Source: Gammaproteobacteria bacterium 50_400_T64 (GTDB lineage: Bacteria; Pseudomonadota; Gammaproteobacteria; Pseudomonadales; Porticoccaceae). From it: a stretch of DNA of 64,000 bases. This document shows, piece by piece, positions 25,056-33,691 of the stretch (positions are counted from its first letter, which is position 1; every line of letters starts with the position of its first letter). The translations under genes were made by a program, and so were the position numbers. The notes beneath the pieces were generated by a model. The model was not told where the DNA came from. It did not search any database and was given only the letters and a program-made list of their open reading frames with translations. The stretch covers positions 149,331-213,330 of the forward strand of contig MAAS01000013.1 of NCBI GenBank assembly GCA_002162755.1. Reading direction: 5' to 3'.

Positions 25056-27736
25056 TGGCCAGGCTTTGGCACTACTTTACTCAGACTTTGCATGGACGCT
25101 TGCTGTTGCTGACATCGGTTCCTTTAGTGTCGCTGGCCGTTCTGCTGACAGTCAAAACTGTTTCTGATGAGCGCGTAGATGTTAAACGTGAGTACCATAG
25201 CTTAGGGTCTACTGCGGCGACCTATTTGGCGGCGACTTCAGATTTCGCCCTTTATTCAGGTAATACTCAGTTACTTGATACCTTGGCGAAATCTATGTCT
25301 GAGTTACCTCAGATAGATGGCGTGACATTTCTGAATTCAAGCCGGGAGGTGCTGTCCTCAACATTTAAGGGGCAGGCCCCATGGTCTGGGTTATTGCCCG
25401 CCAGCATTGGCCTGGAATCTATTGTAATAGGAAGTCGACTTTATTTTGAAAGGCCTGTTTCCATTTCAGGTATTGAGATAGAGGACTATACCGATAGCAA
25501 GTCATCAGGTGGTGAGCTGGCAGCGATTGCTGGTTGGGTCATTATTGCGGTTGATCTCTCAGCGATGGAGGCTGAGCGGCAGGCAATTCTCATTCGCAAT
25601 GGTAGTACGGCAGCAGGGCTGTTGGTTTTAGTCTTTTTCTTATCCTACGCCATAGGTAGCGGCATATTGACACCAATTACATCACTGACGGCTACAGTTG
25701 AGGAAATTGAAGGTGGCAATTTGGAGGCGCAGGCAGAGATAGTCGGTGTTAAAGAGCTGGCAGCCCTGAGTCGGGGTGTCAATTATATGGCTCGGTCTAT
25801 TGCTGAAAGTCAGCAGGGTTTAGAGCAGCGTGTTAACAGTGCGACATCGCGCTTGCGCATGTTGCTGGAAGATTTGCAGACGAAAAACATTGAGTTAAAG
25901 GAAGAGCGAGAAAAGGCTGAGGAGGCAAATCGCGCCAAAAGTGATTTTCTGGCACGTATGAGCCATGAATTACGTACCCCTTTAAACTCCATTCAAGGCT
26001 TTGTGCGCTTGCTCGAACAGTCGGGGCTGGAGGCCTCGGAGCAGCAGTATTGTGCGATTATTGAACAGGCTGCGGAGCAGTTGTTATTATTGATAAACGA
26101 TATTCTTGAGCATGCACGCTTGCAGTCAGGTGCCATGGCGCTGGATATTCAGCCTGTCGACATTGTTGGCTGTGTTGAAAACCCCGTACGGTTATTAGGC
26201 CCTTCGGCCTATGAAAAAAATGTTGACGTGATTATTGATATTGCCCCCGATTTACCCATCTTTCTTTATGGGGATTCTCTGCGTATACGCCAGGTGGTGT
26301 CAAACCTGGTGGCCAATGCCATCAAGTTTACTGAGCGGGGGCATATTTTGGTGCGGCTCTCTAGCAGGGGGGTGATCGACGGCAAGGTGATGTTGGTGCT
26401 AGAAGTGGAGGACACGGGCATCGGTATGTCGGAGGCGCAGCAGGACAAAATATTTGAAGCCTTTACCCAGGCCGATACAACGATTACCCGCCGTTTTGGT
26501 GGCACCGGGTTGGGTTTGTCTATCGTGCAAACCTTGATCTCATTGATGGGTGGGGACATCACGCTAAACAGTAAAGAGTCTGTTGGTACGACAATTCAAG
26601 TGAGCTTGCCTTTAGAGCGGCAAATCGATCACCGGCAGTTAAAGCGTTTGAGTAGTGCCGTTGCTGTGTTTGACCCCTTGAAAATTTCGCACCAGGCACT
26701 AGGGCATGCAATGGAGCGGATGACGAAGGATCCGCGGATGTACACTGATTTTGAGGTGCTGATTAAAGACCTGGTGATGGGAGATATTGAAGCCATTGTG
26801 ATTAGCCTGCCGATCAGTGGGTTTGAATATTCGCTGGCTGATATGCTGGTGCGCGTACGTGAATATACCCCTGTGCCGGTATTCGTTTTCCTACCCCTTA
26901 GGGGCTTGCGTGGCAAGGCAGCGTTTAATATTAGCGGTGTTGAAAGTCTCGATATCAGCTATCTTGCCAAGCCCTGGTCAAGCGTCGATTTTTATGAGGT
27001 CTATAACACCTTAAAGCAGGGGCCCCTTGTTGGCACAGGTGTGCTTGCTCCGTTGTTGGGCGTGAAAGTACTCGTGGCAGAGGATAATAATTTCAGCCGT
27101 TTACTCTTGTCGACGCTGCTCGAAAAGGCCGGATGTGAGCTACAGGCGGTTGAAAATGGGCGTGAGGCTGTTGAGTTATGTGAGCAGACGACATTTGATC
27201 TGCTGGTTTTCGATGTGCATATGCCTGAGCTCAACGGTATTGATGCGCTTGAGGAGATCAGGGGCGAAGGAGGCCTCAACACGGCTACGCCTGCAGTTGT
27301 GCTAACGGCAGATGTGCTGCAGCACGAAGAAAGTCTGACGAGCCTGTCAGGGCGCAATAAAATGATGCATAAGCCCTTCGATAATAAGCGGCTTATTGAT
27401 CTGGTGTTAACACTACTTGATAGACAGCCAAGCCGTGAGCCGCTACGGGCTTTGGCGACAGGACGGGTGCCGTTAGCAGAGTTTTTTCAGGAGGTTGATC
27501 GGCTTCTGGGCGGTGCGGTAAACGCCTATCAGGAACGCGATATTGATGAATTACGCGAAACTATTCATCAATTACTCGGCATTGCTGGCGTCTTTAAACT
27601 GGGTGAGCTAGAGAAGCAGGTGCAGGCCTTACATACCTTGGTCAGAGAAGAAGATGCCTGGGTGGGTGATGCCTTGCAGGCCGTAGAGGAAGAGCTTGCC
27701 CGCCTCAAGATTGAGGCGGGCGACGAGCTGGCTTAG
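25055..27736 (+). CDS. Hybrid sensor histidine kinase, BarA-like (HAMP-HisKA-HATPase-REC-HPt)
   Basis: About 893 residues. TM1 is at about 15-35, a periplasmic sensor region follows, TM2 is near 190-210, then HAMP. The HisKA box FLARMSHELRTPLNSIQG has phospho-His304. HATPase features are NLVANAIKFTERG, VEDTGIGMSEAQQDKIFEAF and GGTGLGLSIV. A degenerate receiver-like stretch follows, then a full receiver with FDVHMPELNG and acceptor Asp720. The C-terminal HPt-like helix has His838 in ETIHQLLGIAGVFKLGEL. This is an ArcB/BarA-type relay. No cognate response regulator is adjacent. The gene starts at the ATG overlapping the stop of the binding protein. Confidence 0.92.
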   Translation: MARLWHYFTQTLHGRLLLLTSVPLVSLAVLLTVKTVSDERVDVKREYHSLGSTAATYLAATSDFALYSGNTQLLDTLAKSMSELPQIDGVTFLNSSREVLSSTFKGQAPWSGLLPASIGLESIVIGSRLYFERPVSISGIEIEDYTDSKSSGGELAAIAGWVIIAVDLSAMEAERQAILIRNGSTAAGLLVLVFFLSYAIGSGILTPITSLTATVEEIEGGNLEAQAEIVGVKELAALSRGVNYMARSIAESQQGLEQRVNSATSRLRMLLEDLQTKNIELKEEREKAEEANRAKSDFLARMSHELRTPLNSIQGFVRLLEQSGLEASEQQYCAIIEQAAEQLLLLINDILEHARLQSGAMALDIQPVDIVGCVENPVRLLGPSAYEKNVDVIIDIAPDLPIFLYGDSLRIRQVVSNLVANAIKFTERGHILVRLSSRGVIDGKVMLVLEVEDTGIGMSEAQQDKIFEAFTQADTTITRRFGGTGLGLSIVQTLISLMGGDITLNSKESVGTTIQVSLPLERQIDHRQLKRLSSAVAVFDPLKISHQALGHAMERMTKDPRMYTDFEVLIKDLVMGDIEAIVISLPISGFEYSLADMLVRVREYTPVPVFVFLPLRGLRGKAAFNISGVESLDISYLAKPWSSVDFYEVYNTLKQGPLVGTGVLAPLLGVKVLVAEDNNFSRLLLSTLLEKAGCELQAVENGREAVELCEQTTFDLLVFDVHMPELNGIDALEEIRGEGGLNTATPAVVLTADVLQHEESLTSLSGRNKMMHKPFDNKRLIDLVLTLLDRQPSREPLRALATGRVPLAEFFQEVDRLLGGAVNAYQERDIDELRETIHQLLGIAGVFKLGELEKQVQALHTLVREEDAWVGDALQAVEEELARLKIEAGDELA

Positions 27737-27772
27737 TACGCCATTAATACATGCTTGCTGGAGTACTCGGAC

Positions 27773-28945
27773 TTAACTGAGAACTCGCAGTCGTATAACG
27801 CCTTCTACCGCAGCGATGGCCGCGACAATATCGTCACTGGGCTGCTGTTCGACGTCGATAATGTTGTAGGCAATGTCGTCGCGACTTTTATTGACCAGAT
27901 CGATCACGTTGTTATCACTGTCGGCGAGAATCCCCAGCACATTGCCGAGCACCTTGGGCACATTATTGTTGCTAAAAGTAATGCGGTAGCCCTTGCTTCT
28001 TGCCATGGCGATGGGCGGAAAGTTGACGGCGTTTTTGATATTACCGTTTTGCAGAAACTCCATCAGCTGATCGGCAGCCATAATGGCGCAGTTCTCTTCA
28101 GCTTCTTGAGTGCTAGCACCAATATGCGGGGTTAGAATCACATCAGCCCTGCCGAGTAGGTCGGGGGTGGGGAAGTCGGCGATATAGCCACCGAGTTGAT
28201 TATCATCGAGAGCGGCGACAAGCGCGACTGTATCGACAATTTCCTCGCGGGCGAAATTGAGCAGCTTTGCACCGGGCTTAAAGCAGCGCAGGGCTTCAGC
28301 GTTGATCATGTGCCGAGTCGCTTCAATGGCGGGTACATGCAGGGTGACGTAGTCAGCACCGGCCAGCAGGCTTTGCAGGTTGTCCATTTTGCCAATCTCA
28401 CTTGACAGGCGCCAGGCCGCTTCGACAGAGATAGCAGGGTCGTAGCCGATGACATTCATGCCAAGTTCCAGTGCCATATTGGCCACATTAGCACCGATGG
28501 CACCAAGGCCGACGACACCGAGGGTCTTGCCCTGTAATTCGCTACCGGCAAAGCGCTTTTTCTCTTTTTCGAGCAGCTTCGACATCTCGCCGGCATCACT
28601 CATGTCACTCAGTGACTGGGCATAATTGATGCCGCCAATAATATCTCGGGAGCCCAGTAGCAAGCTTGCGGCGACCAACTCTTTTACGGCATTGGCATTG
28701 GCGCCGGGGGTGTTAAATACCACCACGCCCTTACTTGAGTAATCGGCGACGGGAATATTGTTAACGCCGGCACCAGCGCGGGCGATAGCGACCAGGCTTT
28801 CGGGGATATCTTCGCCGTGGAGTTTGTGGCTGCGCAGCATAAAGGCATCGGGCTGGGAGAACTCGCTGGCGATTTCGTAGCTCTCGCGGGGAAAGCGGTC
28901 GAGACCCTTGCTGGAGATTTGATTGTAGGTGCGAACTTTGTACAT
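27773..28945 (-). CDS. serA: D-3-phosphoglycerate dehydrogenase
   Basis: SerA oxidises 3-phosphoglycerate in the first step of serine synthesis. From the ATG at 28945 (MYKVRTYNQIS) the protein has 390 residues. It contains LGVVGLGAIGANVANMALEL for NAD binding, LTPHIGASTQEAEENC and a C-terminal ACT domain (RITFSNNNVPKVLGNVLGIL, then NNVIDLVNKSRDDIAYNII) which normally gives serine feedback. Nine extra residues from an upstream start are not family-like. It follows serC on the same strand. Confidence 0.96.
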   Translation of the reverse strand: MYKVRTYNQISSKGLDRFPRESYEIASEFSQPDAFMLRSHKLHGEDIPESLVAIARAGAGVNNIPVADYSSKGVVVFNTPGANANAVKELVAASLLLGSRDIIGGINYAQSLSDMSDAGEMSKLLEKEKKRFAGSELQGKTLGVVGLGAIGANVANMALELGMNVIGYDPAISVEAAWRLSSEIGKMDNLQSLLAGADYVTLHVPAIEATRHMINAEALRCFKPGAKLLNFAREEIVDTVALVAALDDNQLGGYIADFPTPDLLGRADVILTPHIGASTQEAEENCAIMAADQLMEFLQNGNIKNAVNFPPIAMARSKGYRITFSNNNVPKVLGNVLGILADSDNNVIDLVNKSRDDIAYNIIDVEQQPSDDIVAAIAAVEGVIRLRVLS

Positions 28946-29016
28946 GGGCTTTCCTTTATGTGAGCCTTGCAATTAGATTTCTGTGCTGTTTTACGCGCGC
29001 TGAGTAGCGCTATCAA

Positions 29017-30150
29017 TTAGGCCTGGCTGATTTGTTTGTAGGCCCAGGTAAGCCAGGGCATAAGGGCTTGCAAGTCACTTTCTTCAATCGTTGCGCCACA
29101 CCAGATGCGTAAGCCTGCAGGGGCGTCACGATAAGCGCCGATATCAAAGGCAACGCCCTCGTTATCGAGTAGCTTGGCGAGGGCTTTGACCTGATCGGCT
29201 TCGAGGGTGAGGGTTAGGCAAACACTGGTGTTGGAGCGGGTGGCCTCATCCTGAGCGAGAAAATCAATCCAGTTGTTGGCGGCAACAAAGTCTTCAATCA
29301 CGCGTAGGTTGGCTTGCGAGCGAGCGATGCTAGCCTCGACACCGCCAATGGCACGCACCCAGTCCAGCGCGTCAAGATAATCGGCAACACAGAGCATAGA
29401 AGGTGTGTTGATGGTTTCGCCCCTAAAAATACCCTCGTTCAATTTGCCTTTCTTGGTCATGCGGAAAATCTTCGGCATGGGCCAGGTCGGGGTATAGTTT
29501 TCGAGACGCTCAACAGCGCGAGGGCTGAGTATTAGCATGCCGTGGGCACCTTCGCCGCCGAGTACTTTTTGCCAGCTAAACGTAACCACGTCGAGTTTGT
29601 GCCAGGGTAGTTCCATAGCGAACACAGCGGAGGTGGCATCGCAAATGGTAAGGCCGCTGCGCTCATCGCTAATCCATTCGCCGTCGATCACTTTGACGCC
29701 GGAGGTAGTGCCGTTCCAGGTAAATACGGTGTCATGCTCGGGGTTGGCTAGGCTCAAATCGGGCAGCAGGCCGTAGTCGGCGCGGTGAGCGGTGACGTTG
29801 TCGAGTTTGAGCTGGTTGGTGATGTCGCCGACCCAGCCTTCGCCGAAGGATTCCCAGGCAAAAATATCGACAGGTTTGGCGCCGAGTAGCGACCACAGGG
29901 CCATCTCGACGGCACCGGTGTCGGAAGCTGGCACTACGCCAACCCGGTAACCCTCGGGCAGGCCAAGTAATTCGGCGGTGTCCGTACAGGCGCGAGCCAG
30001 GGCTTTCTTGCCAATGGCTGAGCGGTGAGAGCGCCCCAAGGTCGAAATATCGAGGGCGTCAACATTATAGCCGGGCCGTTTACTGCAAGGCCCGGAAGAG
30101 AAATTCGGGTTTGCCGGTTTTACTGTGGGTTTGGGTACGACGGCAGTCAT
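29017..30150 (-). CDS. serC: Phosphoserine aminotransferase (archaeal/alphaproteobacterial serC type)
   Basis: This PLP enzyme makes phosphoserine from 3-phosphohydroxypyruvate and glutamate. The 377-residue protein begins with a Pro-rich stretch and then [40 protein letters not shown] and [18 protein letters not shown], with the Schiff-base Lys in SWQKVLG, are hallmarks of the Methanosarcina-type SerC (TIGR01365-like), distinct from the E. coli type. It is upstream of serA, giving a two-gene serine unit. Confidence 0.93.
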   Translation of the reverse strand: MTAVVPKPTVKPANPNFSSGPCSKRPGYNVDALDISTLGRSHRSAIGKKALARACTDTAELLGLPEGYRVGVVPASDTGAVEMALWSLLGAKPVDIFAWESFGEGWVGDITNQLKLDNVTAHRADYGLLPDLSLANPEHDTVFTWNGTTSGVKVIDGEWISDERSGLTICDATSAVFAMELPWHKLDVVTFSWQKVLGGEGAHGMLILSPRAVERLENYTPTWPMPKIFRMTKKGKLNEGIFRGETINTPSMLCVADYLDALDWVRAIGGVEASIARSQANLRVIEDFVAANNWIDFLAQDEATRSNTSVCLTLTLEADQVKALAKLLDNEGVAFDIGAYRDAPAGLRIWCGATIEESDLQALMPWLTWAYKQISQA

Positions 30151-30264
30151 GATGATTCCTTAAGAAAGTTTCTCGCTGGTGTACCCAGCGACGTGCGCGA
30201 AAAGGCGGCAATTTTACTGGTCAACAGCCTTGTTGCATAGGGGTGCGTATAATGTCCCGACATT

Positions 30265-30298
30265 CGCAATGAGCCCTACAATTACGGAAGGGCTTGCG
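30265..30298 (+). promoter_or_regulatory. Inverted repeat in the leader of the ASCH-like gene
   Basis: AGCCCT (30272-30277) pairs with AGGGCT (30289-30294), and CGCA/TGCG extend the stem outside it. A TATAAT box lies upstream at 30248-30253. The structure is between the -10 box and the gene at 30362, so it may be an mRNA leader hairpin. No U-run follows, arguing against a terminator. Confidence 0.35.
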
Positions 30299-30361
30299 AT
30301 ATCTATAAGCAGTATATATTTACACCGCTAATTTAATTTTATAGAGGAGAGAGAACACATC

Positions 30362-30688
30362 ATGAGTGATTATCCAGAGAAAACCTGTGAAATTGGCAAT
30401 CTTGTTCGCCACCCCAAATCAGTTGCCGCCGTGCGTAGTGGTCAAAAAACTCAGCAGCGCCGCGATGGTGTTTACGCTCACCCCGGTGAAACCTTCGCGT
30501 TAGAGGGCGATACTTTCGAGGTGGTTTCGCTGGAGCGCCAACGTCTCGGTGATATGAGCGATGCCGATGCCCGTGCCGAAGGCTACCCTGCTCTCGAGGT
30601 TTACAAGCAGGTCATTCTCAGCATGCACGCTGGCATGACCTGGAATGAAGATGATTTGGTTTGGGTACATAATTTTAAAAAGTGCTAG
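30362..30688 (+). CDS. Small ASCH-domain-like protein
   Basis: A 108-residue protein, MSDYPEKTCEIGNLVRHPKS. A central HPGETFALEGDTFEVVSLER segment and an R-x-G-x-K-T-x-x-R-R motif near residues 35-44 resemble ASCH/PUA-like RNA-binding folds. The C-terminal half (YPALEVYKQVILSMHAGM, WNEDDLVWVHNFKK) matches such small proteins. The nucleic-acid ligand is unknown. A purine-rich GGAGAGAGAA lies upstream. It stands alone on the plus strand, with no co-directional gene nearby. Confidence 0.75.
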   Translation: MSDYPEKTCEIGNLVRHPKSVAAVRSGQKTQQRRDGVYAHPGETFALEGDTFEVVSLERQRLGDMSDADARAEGYPALEVYKQVILSMHAGMTWNEDDLVWVHNFKKC

Positions 30689-31210
30689 AAAGTGGGCTCT
30701 AAGGCCTCGCATTAATAAAAATTAAGTCCTTTGATATTAAAAGGCTGCTGGCGTGATTTTCTTGTTGAGTAGAGGCAGTTGTGGATCTCTTGCTTCTGCT
30801 TAAACTTGTTTTTCGGGGTTGGGTGGGTGGAGTGTTTAAGTACTCCGGCCTCCTCGGGTTACTTGTGATGCCCGTCACTAAAAGAAACAACCTGGTTATC
30901 TTTTGAATACAGTGGCTCTTGAGTGCAAACAGGCTCATAAGTTATGTTCTAGTCTTGGTAAATTTGCTGTTTTTTAGAGCGTATTTTTGTTTCTAAATAG
31001 TCGAAATAAGGGCGATAAAACGATTGTCTTGGAAAGCAATAGGTGAATATTCCTATGGGTTATATTTGTTTTTGTGAACTGGTTTTGGGCCCTGTGCCTC
31101 TGGCGTTAAGGCTTAAGCCGTCGGTCTACTTTACGTTCCCTTTTACAGCTGAAGTGGGTTATTTCTAGGTTCTAGAGAAAAAGTAGGATGAATCGGAGAG
31201 TGTTTTTTAA
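30689..31210. other. 522-bp intergenic region upstream of the pilus operon
   Basis: This is the longest gap in the window. It holds no credible gene; a short minus-strand ORF here is not protein-like. A perfect 10-bp palindrome GGCTTAAGCC is at 31110-31119, and GGAGAG (31195-31200) is the ribosome-binding site for the first pilin gene. No clear promoter for the pilus operon was found by eye, so a long leader or a non-sigma-70 promoter is possible. Confidence 0.6.
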
Positions 31211-31777
31211 ATGAAGAAGTGTACTGGGGTTAGCCTCATCGAATTGATGATTACGCTATCTATTGCCGCAATTTTATTGGCGGCAGGTACGCCGAGCTTT
31301 ATGGATATGTTGAAGAGAGGTCGGCTGGACGCTCAAGCCAGAGGCTTTGTCTCGAGTTTAAATACCGCGCGCAGTGAAGCGGTATTGAGAAATACGACTG
31401 CAACTATGTGCCACAGCTCAGATGGTGCTTCCTGCGGTGGTGAGTGGGAGGATGGCTGGATAGTGTTTATTGACGATGGCGGTACTCCAGGGACAGTTGA
31501 GGTAGGCGAGGAGGTTATTCTCGTTAACGACGGCTTTGACCGTTCTGGCTATACATTGAGGGGTAATGGCAATGTTTCAAACCGAATATCGTTTGGCGCT
31601 CAGGGCTATAGCCTGGGGTTTAACGGTCAGCTAGTACTCTGCTATGACGAAGATCAGAATGGCACCGGTGATTTTGATGACGAAAATGGCCGTGTTGCCA
31701 TCATCAGCAATTCTGGTCGAATTAGGACCGTCAAGCCCAGTAATGGCGACGTAAGTCTGGGGGATTGTGAGCCATGA
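31211..31777 (+). CDS. fimU: Minor pilin, FimT/FimU (GspH-like)
   Basis: A 188-residue type IV pilus minor pilin. The prepilin signal MKKCTG|VSLIELMITLS is cut after Gly6, leaving Glu at +5 (SLIELM); PilD would process and methylate it. A long alpha-helix and a GspH-like C-terminal domain follow (RSEAVLRNTTATMCHSS). Its start overlaps nothing upstream, and the next gene overlaps by four bases. It begins the fimU-pilV-pilW-pilX-pilY1 order known from Pseudomonas; the fimT/fimU choice is by position. Confidence 0.88.
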   Translation: MKKCTGVSLIELMITLSIAAILLAAGTPSFMDMLKRGRLDAQARGFVSSLNTARSEAVLRNTTATMCHSSDGASCGGEWEDGWIVFIDDGGTPGTVEVGEEVILVNDGFDRSGYTLRGNGNVSNRISFGAQGYSLGFNGQLVLCYDEDQNGTGDFDDENGRVAIISNSGRIRTVKPSNGDVSLGDCEP

Positions 31778-32283
31778 TAAAACGAGAGCCTATAACTCAC
31801 TTGCAAACAGGTTTTACCTTAATCGAAGTCCTGGTCACTGTTTTTGTGCTGGCTTTCGGGCTTCTTGGCTTTGCCGCGTTGCAAACGGAAGGGATGAAAA
31901 ACAACAGAGTTGCCGAACTAAGAACAGAGGTCACCCAGGCGACCTACAATATTGGTGATCGTATTCGAGCCAATATCGGTGGTGCTGTTAGTGGGGATTA
32001 TCGCGCGAATGTTTCCCCTGCTGTTGGCTATGATTGCGAGGCTTCATTTGCCGGCACGGCGGTGGCTAACAGGTGTTCGTCAACAGAAATGGCGAATGCC
32101 GATTTGGTTTTGTGGTATGCCACCCTGGCTGATGTCTTGCCGTCTGGCACAGGAGAAATAACCTGCAATGGCGCGGGAGGTGGTTGTCCCAGGGGCTCGC
32201 TCTACACCATAGAGGTGACATGGGAAGAGTCGACGCGTACTGGCTTTGCCACTAAAACCTTTTCTCTGGATATCCAACCCTGA
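31774..32283 (+). CDS. pilV: Minor pilin PilV
   Basis: A 169-residue prepilin-like protein with TG|FTLIEVLVTVFVLAFG (cleavage after Gly13). The first hydrophobic helix is followed by ALQTEGMKNNRVAELRTE, typical of PilV. PilV helps prime pilus assembly in the periplasmic tip complex with PilW, PilX, FimU and PilY1. ATGA overlap with the preceding gene and one-base overlap with pilW show tight co-translation. Confidence 0.9.
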   Translation: MIKREPITHLQTGFTLIEVLVTVFVLAFGLLGFAALQTEGMKNNRVAELRTEVTQATYNIGDRIRANIGGAVSGDYRANVSPAVGYDCEASFAGTAVANRCSSTEMANADLVLWYATLADVLPSGTGEITCNGAGGGCPRGSLYTIEVTWEESTRTGFATKTFSLDIQP

Positions 32284-33143
32284 TGAATATGAACAATATC
32301 GGCAAGCTTAAGCTGACAGCTGGATTTACTCTGCTTGAATTACTGGTGTCCATGTCTCTGGGGCTGTTTTTAATGGCCGGACTAATTCAGGTGTTGCTGG
32401 TCAACAAGGAGATGTTCAAAGTGCAGGAAAACAGTGCCCGTATACAGGAAGATGGGCGATTTGCTGTAACTGTACTCAATAACGCGGTGAGTCTCACGGG
32501 TTATCGAGAGGATGCGCTCACTAACATGGACACTGCATTCCCGAGTTATACGACTCTGGCTAATCCGCCAGCGCAGACTTTTCAGGATGGCGAAGTTATT
32601 AGCGGCGCTGATAATAATGTGGGGGGTGGTGACAACATTAAGAACGGAACAGACTCCATCGCGATACGCTATCGAAGTGATGGCGCAATGTTTGATTGCC
32701 TTGGAGGTGCAGTAGCTGACGGTTTTATGTCAGTGAGCCGGTTTTATGTTAATGACGACGACACGCTTATTTGTCGGTCAGATGTTTACAACCCTGCAAC
32801 TGGCGCTGCCGTTAGTACCACGACCCAGCCATTGATCGATAACGTTGAAGATATGCAGGTTCGATACGGCATGAGTACTGGCGATGTTTTTCATGATATT
32901 GCTGCGTCGTGTTACATAGATGCAGCCACAATGGGAAATGGCGACGATTGTACGACCTTGAACTTTGATCAGGTGGTCAGCGTCCGAATCAGTCTGTTGC
33001 TGCATTCAAATGACGATAACTTAACGCCAGATAATGCCCCTCAAACCTATTCCTTTGAAGGTGTAAATAATGTGCTTGCTGGTGATAACCGCCTTTATCG
33101 AACGGTGACGACGACTATAGCTCTGAGAAATAAAATCCTATGA
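32283..33143 (+). CDS. pilW: Minor pilin PilW
   Basis: A 286-residue protein with an N-terminal GFTLLELLVSMSLGLFLMAG prepilin helix (cleavage after Gly14), then KEMFKVQENSARIQEDGRFA, which is a PilW hallmark. The remaining part is a secreted beta-rich domain. PilW acts in the minor pilin complex that initiates type IV pili. Its end overlaps pilX by four bases. Confidence 0.9.
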   Translation: MNMNNIGKLKLTAGFTLLELLVSMSLGLFLMAGLIQVLLVNKEMFKVQENSARIQEDGRFAVTVLNNAVSLTGYREDALTNMDTAFPSYTTLANPPAQTFQDGEVISGADNNVGGGDNIKNGTDSIAIRYRSDGAMFDCLGGAVADGFMSVSRFYVNDDDTLICRSDVYNPATGAAVSTTTQPLIDNVEDMQVRYGMSTGDVFHDIAASCYIDAATMGNGDDCTTLNFDQVVSVRISLLLHSNDDNLTPDNAPQTYSFEGVNNVLAGDNRLYRTVTTTIALRNKIL

Positions 33144-33688
33144 AACATTTCACTCATAAACAGAATTTGTTGAAAGGTGTTCAGCCGCCAGGCCGACAGA
33201 AAGGTGCTGTGTTGGTGTTTGGTTTAATTCTATTGCTAGTGTTGACACTCATCGGCATTAGCACAATGGAAGGTAGTGTTTTTGATGAGAAAATGGCAGG
33301 CAACGCCAAGGATAGAAACCTGGCGTTTCAAGCAGCGGAAAGTGCTTTGCGTGATGGCGAGCTGTGGCTGTTAGAGCGTACAGCTGAACCCTTGCAAACA
33401 ATAACGGGGATTGGCGGTGTGTGGCAGCTAAACGGGCCTGGAGCGGGTGATTGGTGGCTTAATGGGGGTGGGCCGTGGGGTGCCGGTGCGCCAAGTGTCG
33501 TGACATTAGCAGGTATCGATAATGTGCAAGCCCAGCCGCAAAGGATTATCGAGTACAGCGAGTTTAAAAAAGACTCACCTGACAACCCGTTTGAAGGCAA
33601 AGTCTATTACCGGGTTACATCAAAAGCAACGGGTGGTACTGATAAAGCTACGGTGCAATTACAAAGCATATATTCGAAAAGGTATTGA
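33140..33688 (+). CDS. pilX: Minor pilin PilX
   Basis: A 182-residue protein. The N-terminal segment GRQKGAVLVFGLILLLVL, followed by TLIGISTMEGSVFDEKMAGN and AFQAAESALRDGELWL, is the characteristic PilX pattern, with a non-classical prepilin region (KGAVL lacks the usual Glu+5). It is part of the minor-pilin complex. It lies just before pilY1, with a 3-base gap. Confidence 0.9.
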   Translation: MKHFTHKQNLLKGVQPPGRQKGAVLVFGLILLLVLTLIGISTMEGSVFDEKMAGNAKDRNLAFQAAESALRDGELWLLERTAEPLQTITGIGGVWQLNGPGAGDWWLNGGGPWGAGAPSVVTLAGIDNVQAQPQRIIEYSEFKKDSPDNPFEGKVYYRVTSKATGGTDKATVQLQSIYSKRY

Positions 33689-33691
33689 GTT

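Noticed and set aside
30913-30928. Sigma-54-like sequence (TGGCTCTTGAGTGCAA) upstream of the pilus operon
   Set aside because: The GG to GC spacing is nine instead of ten and several consensus bases are missing.
30699-30938. Minus-strand open frame in the pilus leader
   Set aside because: The translation is low-complexity and Ser/Thr/Arg-rich with no family-like pattern and no ribosome-binding site.
31188-31214. Eight-codon open frame overlapping the first pilin start
   Set aside because: The purine-rich sequence is immediately adjacent to its ATG, a poor spacing, and very short frames like this are common by chance.
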